Source: Nitrospira tepida (GTDB taxonomy: Bacteria; Nitrospirota; Nitrospiria; Nitrospirales; Nitrospiraceae). Taken from it: 64,000 nt of DNA. Position 1 is the first letter of the stretch. Every line of letters starts with the position of its first letter. Positions 1 through 8,617 of this stretch are shown here, one piece after another. Where the stretch lies: contig NZ_OX365700.1 in the NCBI RefSeq assembly GCF_947241125.1, positions 4,667,962 through 4,731,961 of the forward strand, written 5' to 3'. The translations under genes and the position numbers were made by a program. The notes beneath the pieces were generated by a model, which was not told the origin of the DNA, did no database searches, and worked only from the letters and a program-made list of their open reading frames with translations.

Positions 1-273
1 GATCTGCCGGTGCACTTCGCGCTCGCGGTCGAAGGATTGCGCTTCGAGCAATACTTCCGACTCGTATAGGAGTTCCACGACGGTTTCCACACGCTGGTTG
101 CGGGCGTTCCGGATCTTATACAACCCGTCGACGTGGGCGAAATCGACCAGGAGGTTGGACACGTACTCGGTCACGGTCATATCCGTCCAGCCGAGCTTCT
201 CCGCAAAGCTGCGTTCGGTGAGCGCCCCGAACAACCGGCGCAACGGATGATGGTCGGGAATGCGAAGCCCCAT
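1..273 (-). CDS. Partial protein of unknown function (C-terminus beyond left edge)
   Basis: An open frame runs without a stop from an ATG at 273 to the left edge, giving 91 residues of the N-terminal part. A GGAGG lies six bases upstream of the ATG, which supports the start. The protein opens MGLRIPDHHPLRRLF, is rich in charged residues, and contains FAEKLGWTDMTVTEYVSNLL, which reads like a helical adaptor or helix-turn-helix-like segment, but I recognise no family. The C-terminus is missing, so no function is proposed. It lies downstream of, and in the same orientation as, the murJ-ogt-dtd operon and could be its last gene. Confidence 0.65.
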   Translation of the reverse strand, partial: MGLRIPDHHPLRRLFGALTERSFAEKLGWTDMTVTEYVSNLLVDFAHVDGLYKIRNARNQRVETVVELLYESEVLLEAQSFDREREVHRQI

Positions 274-348
274 GCGAGCCTCCGATGTGACCTCCGGTTC
301 CGTTGTCTGAAGTATAGCAAAGATCGGCCGGCAGTGGCTCCTGTGCCG

Positions 349-846
349 TTATCTTCTGTCCTGTGTATCGGACTCCTGCGCGGACACTTGAGTCCCTGCT
401 CGTCGGTCCCGGCTGTCCAGCGTCAAGGTAACCGGGCCGTCATTGCTCAACGTCACGACCATATGCGCGGCGAATCGGCCGACCTCGACCTGACGCACCA
501 GGGTGCGGAACCGTTCCACTGCCTGCTCGTACAACAGCCGAGCCTCCTCGGGAGGCGCAGCCTGCTCAAAGCCGGGCCTGCGCCCCCCGCTGACGCTGCC
601 CAGGAGCGTGAACTGAGAGATCACCAATAAGGCGCCCTGGACGTCCAACAGAGAATGGTTCATCTTGCCGGCTTGATCGGAGAAGATCCGCAAATTGATG
701 ACCCGCTCGACCACATAATCGAGATCCTGCTGGGTATCTCCCTTGGCGATACCGAGCAACAGAACCAGCCCATGGCCGATGGATCCGATCACCTCCCCTT
801 CGACCGAGACTGAGGCGCTCGTCACGCGCTGAATGACCGCTTTCAT
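349..846 (-). CDS. dtd: D-aminoacyl-tRNA deacylase
   Basis: This 165-residue protein hydrolyses D-amino acids from mischarged tRNAs, a cytoplasmic translation quality-control step. The two active-site signatures of the DTD family are visible: SQFTLLG near residues 77-83 (usually SQFTLYA) and NDGPVT at about 135-140, whose Gly-Pro pair excludes L-aminoacyl substrates. The body matches the family length of about 145 residues, with a polar tail of roughly 20 residues added. Its ATG overlaps the ogt stop codon as ATGA, so it is the third gene of a translationally coupled murJ-ogt-dtd operon. Confidence 0.95.
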   Translation of the reverse strand: MKAVIQRVTSASVSVEGEVIGSIGHGLVLLLGIAKGDTQQDLDYVVERVINLRIFSDQAGKMNHSLLDVQGALLVISQFTLLGSVSGGRRPGFEQAAPPEEARLLYEQAVERFRTLVRQVEVGRFAAHMVVTLSNDGPVTLTLDSRDRRAGTQVSAQESDTQDRR

Positions 847-1403
847 CTCAACTGCGCCAGCGACCCTTCCAGCGCAAGGAGCTTCCGCTTGATCGGCAAG
901 CCTCCGGAAAAGCCTCCCAAGGATCCGTCATGCGAGACGATGCGGTGGCAGGGCACGACGAGGGGAATGGGGTTGGCGCCCAACGCCAGTCCGACGGCCC
1001 TGGCATACTGCCGCCCCCCGAGCCGGGCCGCGAGCCATCCGTATGACCGGACCCGCCCGTACGGAATCTTCATGGCCAGGCGCCAGACCTTGCGCTGAAA
1101 CGGCGTCCCTCCGCGAAGGTCTAGGGGAAGCTCGATGGCTCGAACGGTTCTATCCAAATACCGGGTCAGTTGTTCCACCCCTTGCTTCGCCCAACGCTGG
1201 GCGTCGGGCAATTGCACACCCGCTTCCGATGTCGGTCCCGCGAATCTTCCGCGGCGCAACTCCCGCGCTAGGGCGCGTTCAACATCTTGCTTGGAACGGC
1301 GAGGGAGGATGACGACACAAATTCCATGATCCGTCGCGGCCAGCCCTGCCCAGCCCCAGTTGGTCTCGAATAGCCGCGTAACCGCGGGAATGGCCCTGGT
1401 CAT
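843..1403 (-). CDS. ogt: Methylated-DNA--protein-cysteine methyltransferase
   Basis: This 186-residue suicide enzyme transfers the methyl group from O6-methylguanine in DNA to its own cysteine. The active-site motif PCHRIV is at residues 151-156 with Cys152 as acceptor, preceded by the helix-turn-helix region PFQRKVWRLAMKIPYGRVRSYG and followed by GGFSGGLPIKRKLLALEG, all typical of Ogt/MGMT. A longer upstream open frame exists but would lie inside murJ. The ATG at 1403 overlaps the murJ stop as ATGA and gives the normal family length, so I choose it. Cotranscription with murJ and dtd is likely. Confidence 0.93.
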   Translation of the reverse strand: MTRAIPAVTRLFETNWGWAGLAATDHGICVVILPRRSKQDVERALARELRRGRFAGPTSEAGVQLPDAQRWAKQGVEQLTRYLDRTVRAIELPLDLRGGTPFQRKVWRLAMKIPYGRVRSYGWLAARLGGRQYARAVGLALGANPIPLVVPCHRIVSHDGSLGGFSGGLPIKRKLLALEGSLAQLR

Positions 1404-3007
1404 CTTCGCGTCACCTTTTTTTTCACCAGATCCCACAGCACATCTAATTCCGCCGATCGGAACAAGGCCTGGACGGCCAGATAGCCGCTGATGCTCAACC
1501 CGATTCCGACCGCCAGCATGATGGCTTTCGCGATCCAGGCCTCCGGGCGCTGCCAGACGGCCAACCCGGCGATCCAGACACAGGCGGCCGCCACCGGGAC
1601 CGTGGCCAGCAGGGATCGGCCGGCGGATCGGAGCACCGACGGCCAGGCCATTCCGCCGAGCCGCCGATTCAATAGGAAGACCAGCACGGCTCCGTTCAGC
1701 ATCGACGCCAGGGCCGTCGCCAAGGCCAAGCCCGCATGTTCGAGCGGTCCCATCAACACCAAGGAAAAGAGCACATTGGCCACGACCGCCACGGCGGCCG
1801 TGACAGCCGGCGTGGCCGTATCCTTGAGCGAATAGAAGGCCGCGACAATGATCCGCACGCCGGCGAAGGCCCACAGCCCCACCGCGTAACAGAGCACCGC
1901 CGTCGCGGTGGCCGCCGTGTCCGCCGGTCGGAATGTCCCATGCTCGAAAAACAAATGGACGATCGGCTCGCGCAAGAGGATCAAGCCGACCATGGCGGGA
2001 ATGATGATGAACAGGATCAACCGCAACCCGAAGTCCATCGTGCCCCGCAAGTCGTCCAAGGCTCCCTTGGCCGCCTGTGCCGAAAGTGTCGGCAGAATCG
2101 CCGTGGCCAGCGCGACGCCGAAAATCCCCAGCGGAAACTGGATCAACCGCATGCCATAAAACAGGTAGGTCGGTCCTCCGTGGAAAAACGACGCCAGGAT
2201 TGTGCTGACCGTGATGTTGATCTGCGTGACCGACAATCCCAGCAGCGAGGGGAGCATGAGCCAGCCGATCTTGCGCACCCCTGGATGTCCCGGATCAAGC
2301 CGCCAACCGAACAACATGCCGCGCCGGCGCAGCCCGGGAATCTGCATCGCGAACTGCGCCGCGCCGCCGGCCACGACGCCGGCCGCCACGCCCAGAATCG
2401 GCTCCTCCAAAAGCGGGGACAGAAACAGCGCGCAGGTGATGATGACGATGTTGAAAAACACCGGCGAGAACGCGGGCGCGGCGAACGCGCGCAAGGAATT
2501 GAGGATGCCCATCGCCAGCGCCGCCAGACTAATGAAGATCAAATACGGAAACATCAGACGCGTCAGGAGCGTGGTCAAGGCCAGTGCGGTGGGATCGTCC
2601 CGAAAACCCGGCGCGATCAGCCAGACCAATACGGGAGAGGCCGCGATGCCGGCCAGCGTCACGGCCGTCACCAACGTCAGCAAGGTCGTAAAGGTTGCGC
2701 TCGCCAATTCCCAGGCGTCTCGCTTGGATTTCAGCGAGTGATATTCCGTGAAGACGGGAATGAAGGCGGAGGACATGCTCCCTTCCGCAAAGAGCTCTCG
2801 GAGCAGATTGGGGATGCGGTACGCCACAAAGAAGGCATCGGCGGCGGGGGTCGCGCCGAACAGCCGGGCCAGCACCATGTCGCGAAGAAAGCCCAGGATG
2901 CGGCTCGAAAACGTGGCGACGCCGATAAGCCCGGCGGCTTTCACCACTGAATGATTGTCTTGTCGGACCGGCGTTGTTGTGTCGGCGGGAGCGGGATCGG
3001 CAATCAT
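1400..3007 (-). CDS. murJ: Lipid II flippase MurJ
   Basis: A 535-residue polytopic membrane protein of the MVF/MurJ family (MOP exporter superfamily), which flips lipid II across the inner membrane for peptidoglycan synthesis. The N-terminal signature is clear: a glycine/serine-rich first helix (LIGVATFSSRILGFLRDMVLARLFG) followed by ADAFFVAYRIPNLLRELFAEG, then about 14 hydrophobic segments to the C-terminus. The length fits the family (about 510-530). It is the first gene of the coupled murJ-ogt-dtd cluster. The start lies in a region with little Shine-Dalgarno sequence, so a few residues of uncertainty remain. Confidence 0.95.
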   Translation of the reverse strand: MIADPAPADTTTPVRQDNHSVVKAAGLIGVATFSSRILGFLRDMVLARLFGATPAADAFFVAYRIPNLLRELFAEGSMSSAFIPVFTEYHSLKSKRDAWELASATFTTLLTLVTAVTLAGIAASPVLVWLIAPGFRDDPTALALTTLLTRLMFPYLIFISLAALAMGILNSLRAFAAPAFSPVFFNIVIITCALFLSPLLEEPILGVAAGVVAGGAAQFAMQIPGLRRRGMLFGWRLDPGHPGVRKIGWLMLPSLLGLSVTQINITVSTILASFFHGGPTYLFYGMRLIQFPLGIFGVALATAILPTLSAQAAKGALDDLRGTMDFGLRLILFIIIPAMVGLILLREPIVHLFFEHGTFRPADTAATATAVLCYAVGLWAFAGVRIIVAAFYSLKDTATPAVTAAVAVVANVLFSLVLMGPLEHAGLALATALASMLNGAVLVFLLNRRLGGMAWPSVLRSAGRSLLATVPVAAACVWIAGLAVWQRPEAWIAKAIMLAVGIGLSISGYLAVQALFRSAELDVLWDLVKKKVTRR

Positions 3008-3100
3008 CGAGGCGGATTCTAACGAAACGGATGGAGAGCGTCCACGATCTTCCGGCAGCCGGCCGGATCTGTTGCAGCACTTCGCACGCCGCCGTTTGGG

Positions 3101-3616
3101 CTAGGCGGCCTGGCCCGCCTTGTGGACTCCCGATCCGCCGCCCTGGGCCTGCGCCTGAATGAAGGAGAGGAGAGTCTTGTTTTCCTGCGCCTGCCGCAGG
3201 AATTGAAAGGACACCCCGCGCGAAGTGACCGAACGGACGATCGCGGCCAGTTCCAGAGCCTTATCGTGATTGGGCAGGGTGATGTGGAGATAGAAGATGT
3301 CGTCCACTTTGACGTGGGTGAAACTTTGGATCATGCAGCCCCCCATGGACAGGTCGGTCACAAAACCCTCTCCCTTGATACGTCCTCCCGAGAAAGACAG
3401 GAACAGCCGGACGGGAATGCGGAGATGCTCTCGCCGATCGATGATGCTCGCCGGATAGGTGAGGCCTAATCGGAATCGGAAGAATCGATGGTGACAGGAC
3501 TGGCATCGAAACGGAGCAATAAAGAGCAGGGCCAGGAGCGATTCGGACAGCCTGCGTGTCTGGGCCCGCAAAACCACGTTCTTGCCGCATTGGGGACAGA
3601 TCAATGTTCTGGTCAT
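3101..3616 (-). CDS. Zinc-ribbon plus PilZ domain protein
   Basis: A 171-residue protein with an N-terminal zinc ribbon (CPQC at residues 7-10 and CQSC at 38-41, separated by a hydrophobic stretch) and a PilZ domain. The c-di-GMP-binding signatures are RREHLR at 61-66 (RxxxR) and DLSMGGC at 88-94 (D/NxSxxG). PilZ domains usually sense c-di-GMP and modulate motility, adhesion or exopolysaccharide. The ATG at 3616 is preceded by an in-frame GTG, which adds one possible residue. The hydrophobic run between the two CxxC pairs (LLALLFIAPF) is either the ribbon core or a short membrane-proximal helix. Confidence 0.85.
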   Translation of the reverse strand: MTRTLICPQCGKNVVLRAQTRRLSESLLALLFIAPFRCQSCHHRFFRFRLGLTYPASIIDRREHLRIPVRLFLSFSGGRIKGEGFVTDLSMGGCMIQSFTHVKVDDIFYLHITLPNHDKALELAAIVRSVTSRGVSFQFLRQAQENKTLLSFIQAQAQGGGSGVHKAGQAA

Positions 3617-3697
3617 CACGCGTTCCCGACCATGCCCGCGCGGCGGCGAATCTGTGGCCGCTTCCCCAGTCCGTTCGACACCATCGATGGGCTCATT

Positions 3698-3840
3698 TCA
3701 AGATTCCTCCACCCTCCCAGTCCGTCGAGGCGGATTGGGCTGCGACTCTTCCTGCACGGCCCGCTGGCAGGCTTCGCACAATTCTCCATGCCCTTCGTCA
3801 TGAAGGTTTCGGTGACCTCGCCGCAACGTTTGCAGATCAT
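3698..3840 (-). pseudogene. Small zinc-ribbon ORF with apparent single-base frameshift
   Basis: From an ATG at 3840, with GAAGGA about ten bases upstream, the frame reads MICKRCGEVTETFMTKGMEN, giving the first CxxC of a zinc ribbon. The frame then continues as unlikely sequence. The other minus-strand frame over the adjoining bases reads ELCEACQRAVQEESQPNPPRR and stops at 3698, supplying the second CxxC. Inserting one base near 3780 would fuse both into a protein of about 47 residues with CxxC-x(n)-CxxC, like the small zinc-ribbon gene at 6598. This is either a real frameshift or a base-call error. Confidence 0.5.
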
Positions 3841-3967
3841 CGTCGCACATTCCTTCGGCTCGCTCACGGGTCCCCCGAGCCAGATAGTAAAGATAGCAGA
3901 TCGCCCTTCCAGGTAAAGCCACTCCGCCAATCCGGCAATCGATCTTCGCTCGGAACAACCCGCCAGA

Positions 3968-4678
3968 TTAGCACCAGATGGCCATGGGACGATCCAATCC
4001 ATCGACCGGCGGCGCAGGCGGAAGACTGCGCGCTTGACCCGCTGCGATCCTCGACGCCGTCCAACTGAGAATGGCGGCGTCGACGAGGTCGTCTCGGCCA
4101 ATCTTGCTCCGGCGATAACAGATTTCCCCGCAAGCCAGGACCCGCCCCAAGACATCCCCCCAGGGAGCGGGCAACTTGCGCAGAACCGCTACCCGTTCCC
4201 GGCGGCCCGGGACGCGCTTCTTGTTGAACGTCATGGGCCGGCCGGCAACCAGCGCAAACGCTAACTCCGGATGCGCTTCATAGAAGAGTCCGCGGGTGCT
4301 TCCCAAGAGCGCCTCGTCGACCTCGCGGATCTTGGGAAGCAGGCCGAACGTTTGGCGGCTCATGCCTTTGGTCAGACTTCCACCATAGACCTTCGCAGAC
4401 AACTGCTGCCGCAGAGGCGGGTTGAATACACTGCTGGCGCGGGGCCGACCAAGCAGACGCCGCGCCTCCCGGTCGCACAGCCGGCCGCCCGGCTCCGGCC
4501 GATCCAACAGGCCGATGGGGATGTCGATGGCCACCGCATGAAGAGCCGGTTCCATATCAAGGATCTCGACAACACGATGAGCCAGGTAGATCGCCGCCCG
4601 GCCGATGCGCGAGGCCTCAAGCTCGATCAACACCGCAACCCACCCGCCTCGGCAGCCATCGACACCGGCGACCCACAT
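3968..4678 (-). CDS. DUF429 domain protein (predicted RNase H-like fold)
   Basis: A 236-residue protein opening MWVAGVDGCRGGWVAV. This GVDGCxxGW signature defines the DUF429 family, thought to adopt an RNase H-like nuclease fold. Further conserved pieces are AIDIPIGL (an acidic residue in the second strand), REARRLLG, SSVFNPP, FYEAHPELAF and the C-terminal DDLVDAA, together a plausible acidic metal-binding set. No substrate is established for the family. The ATG at 4678 has GGAGG six bases upstream, which fixes it over the TTG at 4681. Confidence 0.85.
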   Translation of the reverse strand: MWVAGVDGCRGGWVAVLIELEASRIGRAAIYLAHRVVEILDMEPALHAVAIDIPIGLLDRPEPGGRLCDREARRLLGRPRASSVFNPPLRQQLSAKVYGGSLTKGMSRQTFGLLPKIREVDEALLGSTRGLFYEAHPELAFALVAGRPMTFNKKRVPGRRERVAVLRKLPAPWGDVLGRVLACGEICYRRSKIGRDDLVDAAILSWTASRIAAGQARSLPPAPPVDGLDRPMAIWC

Positions 4679-4726
4679 CAAGAGCCTCCCCTTGAGAAGG
4701 GATGGCGAAGCGAGTAGAAATCATCC

Positions 4727-5224
4727 ATGGCATCTTCCACGGCTTCCATCCTCTGGTGGCTCGACCGCTCCTTCGATCATGCTCTCGCTCCGCTTGTCCT
4801 GTTGATCGCTTGCCTCCCGATCGGTTGCGATCCGGCTGTCCAATCTGTGCACATCGCCGTTCAGGACAATCGTTTTGTGCCCGATCACCTGATCCTCACC
4901 AGCGAGAAGCCGATCAACCTCACGCTCATGAACGAGGGCCGCGAGGTCCACGAGTTCGACAGCCAACTGTTCACCGCCGCAATGACCAACATCCTCACTA
5001 TCGAGCCGGTTGAGCGTCGGACCCAGCGGCCCTGGCGACTAAATCCGGGAGACAGACTGTCCATCACTTTCAGCGCTCCGCCCGGAACCTATGTGTTTTA
5101 CTGTGCGCGCAAGGGGCACCCTGGGATGAGCGGCACCTTGGTCCTCAAATCTGGCGTCAGTCCCCGCCCATCCTCTTCTGCTTCCGGCCGGTCAGAGCCC
5201 CCGCCGCGGCACGCCCGGCGATAA
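4727..5224 (+). CDS. Secreted cupredoxin-like copper protein
   Basis: A 165-residue protein with an N-terminal hydrophobic segment (APLVLLIACLPIGC, residues 21-34) that could be a signal peptide or lipoprotein signal ending at Cys34. It is followed by a single cupredoxin domain. Type 1 copper ligands are visible: His75 (EVHEF), Cys126, His131 and Met134 in CARKGHPGM. It is likely a periplasmic electron carrier or copper-binding protein. The last 68 bases overlap, antisense, the 3' end of the flavoprotein gene at 5157-6476, so the Ser/Pro/Arg-rich tail after about residue 145 is probably unstructured. Confidence 0.85.
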   Translation: MASSTASILWWLDRSFDHALAPLVLLIACLPIGCDPAVQSVHIAVQDNRFVPDHLILTSEKPINLTLMNEGREVHEFDSQLFTAAMTNILTIEPVERRTQRPWRLNPGDRLSITFSAPPGTYVFYCARKGHPGMSGTLVLKSGVSPRPSSSASGRSEPPPRHARR

Positions 5225-6476
5225 ATCCCGTGGCCCAGGCCCATTGAAAATTGAATCCACCGATCCGGCCGTCACAGTCCAGCATTTCGCCAACCAGATA
5301 CAGTCCCGGCACCAGCTTGGATTCCATCGTGCGGAAATTCACTTCCGCAAGCGGGACACCACCCGCGGTGACTTCTGCATAGTTCCACCCCCGATCCCGC
5401 ACCACCGGCAGCGTCACTCCCGTCAGCGTCCGCACCAATGATGTCCGACGATCTCTGGTCAACCGGGCACTCGGCGTCCCGGGATCGAGGCGGCACAGGC
5501 GGCAGAGCGCCTCCGCGACACGCTCGGTCACATAGGCGGCGAGAAGCTTCTTGACCGACAGATGCGGGGAGGCGCCGATTCGTCGCACCAACTCGCGGTC
5601 CACGGCCTGAGCATCAGACCCCGGCACGAAATTGCAGCGCACCTCCACCGGATCACCGGCCTGTTTCGCGAGGGAATAGAACCGGCTTGCATCCATCACG
5701 ACCGGGCCGCTGACGCCGACATGTGTCCAGAGGAGGCTGCCGGTTCGCCGGTCGATCTGGCGTCCATTCACAAGCGTCGAGAGTTCGACCGTCATCGAGA
5801 CGCCGGATAGGGCCGCGTGAGGGAAGGTGTCTTCCAAGACCAGCGGCACCAAGGCCGGAGCGGTCGGCGTCACATGGTGCCCGAACGAACGGGCGATCGC
5901 CCAGCCTGAGCCGTCGCTTCCGCTTCGTGGCAAGGAGCGCCCGCCGGTTGCCAACATGATATATCGAGCCTGCATCGTCCCCTGTTGATACCGGATCAGA
6001 AAAGTCGGCCCAGTTGGCTGGTTTGATGCGGAGGGGATGATCGTCGCTTCAGACACGCGATGGCCGGTCAGGATCTCGACATTCAGATCCCTGCATCGAC
6101 GGATCAGGGCATCCAAGACCGTCCGGGCTCGGTCAGTGACGGGAAACAACTTGCCGGTCTCTTCCCGCTTGAGCTCCACGCCAAGCGAGGCAAACCACTC
6201 AATGGTGGCTTGAACGGGAAAGGCCGCCAGCACGTTTCGGATCAATACCCGCGGCCCATGAAAGTCTTCCGGGCGCACTTCGTAATGGGAGACGTTGCAC
6301 CGCCCTCCGCCCGAAACCAAAATTTTGGCTCCGATCGTCGTGGCCCCATCCAACAGCACGACCCGGCGAGCGGTCCCCGACAAGGTCTCTGCGGCGAAAA
6401 TGGCTCCGGCCAACCCTGCAGCCCCGGCCCCAACGATAACCATATCACATTGATTTTGCTCGTCTATTTCGCTCAT
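5157..6476 (-). CDS. BaiN/HI0933-family FAD-dependent NAD(P) oxidoreductase
   Basis: A 439-residue flavoprotein of the HI0933/YhiN/BaiN family. It has an N-terminal Rossmann FAD-binding motif (MVIVGAGAAGLAGAIFAAE, from about residue 12), the family hallmark SGGGRCN at about 55-61, an ATGGRSLPRSGSDGSG strand-loop, and a C-terminal GEMLDCDGRIGGFNFQWAWATG signature. Members are predicted oxidoreductases, some implicated in bile-acid or quinone-like substrates, but the substrate here is unknown. It converges on and overlaps the cupredoxin gene by 68 bases. No clear Shine-Dalgarno precedes the ATG. Confidence 0.88.
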   Translation of the reverse strand: MSEIDEQNQCDMVIVGAGAAGLAGAIFAAETLSGTARRVVLLDGATTIGAKILVSGGGRCNVSHYEVRPEDFHGPRVLIRNVLAAFPVQATIEWFASLGVELKREETGKLFPVTDRARTVLDALIRRCRDLNVEILTGHRVSEATIIPSASNQPTGPTFLIRYQQGTMQARYIMLATGGRSLPRSGSDGSGWAIARSFGHHVTPTAPALVPLVLEDTFPHAALSGVSMTVELSTLVNGRQIDRRTGSLLWTHVGVSGPVVMDASRFYSLAKQAGDPVEVRCNFVPGSDAQAVDRELVRRIGASPHLSVKKLLAAYVTERVAEALCRLCRLDPGTPSARLTRDRRTSLVRTLTGVTLPVVRDRGWNYAEVTAGGVPLAEVNFRTMESKLVPGLYLVGEMLDCDGRIGGFNFQWAWATGFIAGRAAAGALTGRKQKRMGGD

Positions 6477-6597
6477 ACGCGAACATTAACGCTTTTTAAC
6501 CTGGCCTTAATGGGCGGCTAATGTCCCCGCCTTACCATCCCTTCAGCAAAATTGGTCCTGAGTAATCGGATCAATGACGATGGAGAGGAGGTGGAGG

Positions 6598-6768
6598 ATG
6601 ACCTGTCGCAAATGCCAAGGATTCATGGTGGAGGAGTGGCGGCCTGATTTTTCTCCAGAGACGTATATCTCCCGTTGTATCAATTGTGGCTTGATTGAGG
6701 ATGCGCTGATCACCCAGAACCGCTTGCTCCAGGAACAGGGGAAAGAACCGGTCGGGAAGGCGGCATGA
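6598..6768 (+). CDS. Small zinc-ribbon protein
   Basis: A 56-residue protein opening MTCRKCQGFMVEEW, with a second CINCG about 28 residues later, giving CxxC-x(n)-CxxC, the layout of a small zinc ribbon. The ATG at 6598 is chosen because the purine-rich GGAGAGGAGGTGG immediately upstream is a very strong ribosome binding site. An in-frame ATG at 6574 would place that site inside the gene. The second half is helical and polar (EDALITQNRLLQEQGKEP). Function unknown; such proteins may bind nucleic acid or partner proteins. Confidence 0.72.
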   Translation: MTCRKCQGFMVEEWRPDFSPETYISRCINCGLIEDALITQNRLLQEQGKEPVGKAA

Positions 6769-6858
6769 TCATCCGTTTCGGTTCCGCCGTTCCGCTTCGG
6801 AAGACATGCGGGGAAGAAGACCGTGGTGATGATCAAACTGTGGGCGTCGCGCGCGAGG

Positions 6859-7632
6859 TTAGATCGAAAACTCCGCCCAGAGAAACGTATGATCTGATGG
6901 ATCTTTCGCTCGCCTCGGCCCGACGTCCACCTCTACTGCTCGACAGCGCTCGGCCAAGGGTTTGGTTGTCAGGATGTGATCGATCCTCCATCCTTTGTTT
7001 GCTTCCAGTGAACTCGGTGCCCGATAGTCCCAAAAGGTATACTGTCTGACATCCGGGTGCAGTTTACAAAAGACATCCTCAAATCCCCATCCGACCGTAT
7101 CCTCATACGCTTTCCGCGCCGCTTCGTGGTAGCAAACATGTTTCAGGTGTTTCTCCGGGCTGTGGACGTCGATCGGCCTCGGGGCGACGTTCATGTCCCC
7201 GCACCAGACGGCCGGTTGGTCGGGCGAGAGGTGTCTGTCGAAATAGTTCCGGAGCCGCGCATACCACATCAGCTTATATTGATATTTGGGTGAATCGATT
7301 TCGAACCCCTGGGGTACGTAGGTATTCACGATCGGCAGCCCCGCAATGACGACGCGCACCAGGCGTGAGTCGTCCCTCTCCTCCCCTTCATCGAACCCAT
7401 AGAACACCTGCTCCGGCTTCGCGCGGCTCAGGACCGCCACCCCGTTGTAAGACTTCATGCCACGGAATGTGACGTGGTACCCTGTCGACTCAAACGCCAA
7501 CAAGGGAAACTCGGAATCCTGAACCTTGGTCTCCTGCAGACACAGGACATCCGGGCGATGGGCCTCCAGCCAGGCCAGCACGATCGGCAGCCGCTTTCTG
7601 AGGGAATTGACGTTGAACGTGGCGATCTTCAT
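6859..7632 (-). CDS. xth: Exodeoxyribonuclease III (AP endonuclease)
   Basis: A 257-residue base-excision-repair enzyme of the ExoIII/APE1 family that cleaves DNA at abasic sites and has 3' exonuclease activity. Catalytic blocks are intact: MKIATFNVNSLRKR at the N-terminus, LCLQETK (metal-binding Glu), NTYVPQG, CGDMNVAP (Asp/Asn), GWRIDHIL and the terminal SDHTFLWAEF with the catalytic Asp-His. The length matches the family (about 255-268). It is monocistronic or loosely linked to the MscS-type channel gene immediately upstream on the same strand, from which it is separated by about 40 bases. Confidence 0.95.
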   Translation of the reverse strand: MKIATFNVNSLRKRLPIVLAWLEAHRPDVLCLQETKVQDSEFPLLAFESTGYHVTFRGMKSYNGVAVLSRAKPEQVFYGFDEGEERDDSRLVRVVIAGLPIVNTYVPQGFEIDSPKYQYKLMWYARLRNYFDRHLSPDQPAVWCGDMNVAPRPIDVHSPEKHLKHVCYHEAARKAYEDTVGWGFEDVFCKLHPDVRQYTFWDYRAPSSLEANKGWRIDHILTTKPLAERCRAVEVDVGPRRAKDPSDHTFLWAEFSI

Positions 7633-7674
7633 GACCCGATGACCCTCTTCTTCCCCGCCCTAGCGTCGGCAGGA

Positions 7675-8526
7675 TTATGATCCTGTCGCCCCCTTGAATC
7701 GCCCGTCGCTCATCGCCGTTAAATAACGGCGCAGAATCGCCTGCTCGGTTCGGGCGCGGCCGCGCACCGGAACCGGGAATCGCAGCACCAGATTGATCCG
7801 CCCCGGCTGGTCGAGCTGGAGCGTCACCTTGGGCTCCGGATTGGGCGCTTCCAAGAGATTCCGCTCCTCCAGGTCATGGAGGTACTGGGCGGCACCTTGA
7901 ATATAGTCCGCACATTCCGTCTGGGCGGCTTCCAGCAGGACCCGTTCGGCCCGCCGCCAATCATCCTCCGCCGCCAGGGGGACGACCGTCACGTGGAACA
8001 CGTAATCCTTAGAGAACGTTTCGTTTACGAGCGGGGTGGTGAAGAACAGGCTGTTCGGGAGCACCACGACCCGACCCGTTGTCAGGTGCGAGGACTGGCC
8101 GGGACCGATCTCAAGGAGCGTGGTCGCGAACAGATCATGATCCAGGACGATTCCGCGATGGTTGCTGATCTGAATGCGGTCGCCGATGGAGAAAAACCGC
8201 GCGCCCGCCCGCAAAGCCGCTCCGCTCATGCAGAGGATCAATTCCTTCGTTGCCAGCACCAGCGCCGCGGCGAGCGCGATCAACGACACCGCGAAGGCCT
8301 GGAGTTCGTGAGCCCAAATCGAGACCAACCCCGCCGCGAAGACGAACACCATGCCGTTCCGAATGTTGATGATCCATCGGCGGCGTTCCTCGACGGTCAA
8401 GCCCTTCTGGCTGCTCACCCATCGCACCAGCAGGGCTCGGAGGACCAGCACCCCCAGAAGCAGCGTCAGCGATTTCACGCCATCGACGAACAGCGAGCTG
8501 TCGAGAGAGGGAAGCCAGGCCGTCAT
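7675..8526 (-). CDS. Mechanosensitive channel (MscS) family protein
   Basis: A 283-residue membrane protein with about three to four hydrophobic segments in the first 110 residues. The MscS beta domain follows (ARFFSIGDRIQISNHRGIVLDHDLFATTLLEIG), then a cytoplasmic alpha/beta domain (YVFHVTVVPLAAEDDWRRAERVLLEAA). The pore-lining helix appears as AVSLIALAAALVLATKELILCMSGAAL, less Gly/Ala-rich than in E. coli MscS. It is probably an inner-membrane tension-gated osmotic safety valve or a related ion channel. Substrate and gating cannot be read from sequence. Confidence 0.85.
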   Translation of the reverse strand: MTAWLPSLDSSLFVDGVKSLTLLLGVLVLRALLVRWVSSQKGLTVEERRRWIINIRNGMVFVFAAGLVSIWAHELQAFAVSLIALAAALVLATKELILCMSGAALRAGARFFSIGDRIQISNHRGIVLDHDLFATTLLEIGPGQSSHLTTGRVVVLPNSLFFTTPLVNETFSKDYVFHVTVVPLAAEDDWRRAERVLLEAAQTECADYIQGAAQYLHDLEERNLLEAPNPEPKVTLQLDQPGRINLVLRFPVPVRGRARTEQAILRRYLTAMSDGRFKGATGS

Positions 8527-8617
8527 CGGGCCAGACCCGCCCTGTGGATGATCGGCCGAACGGAGGCGTCCCGCCGAGTGATGGCAGCGAGACGCCGGAA
8601 CGTGAGTGGGTGGGAAG

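Noticed and set aside
1736..2950. Long plus-strand open frame opposite murJ
   Set aside because: It is antisense to a clear murJ gene and has a highly charged, low-complexity composition typical of a GC-rich shadow frame.
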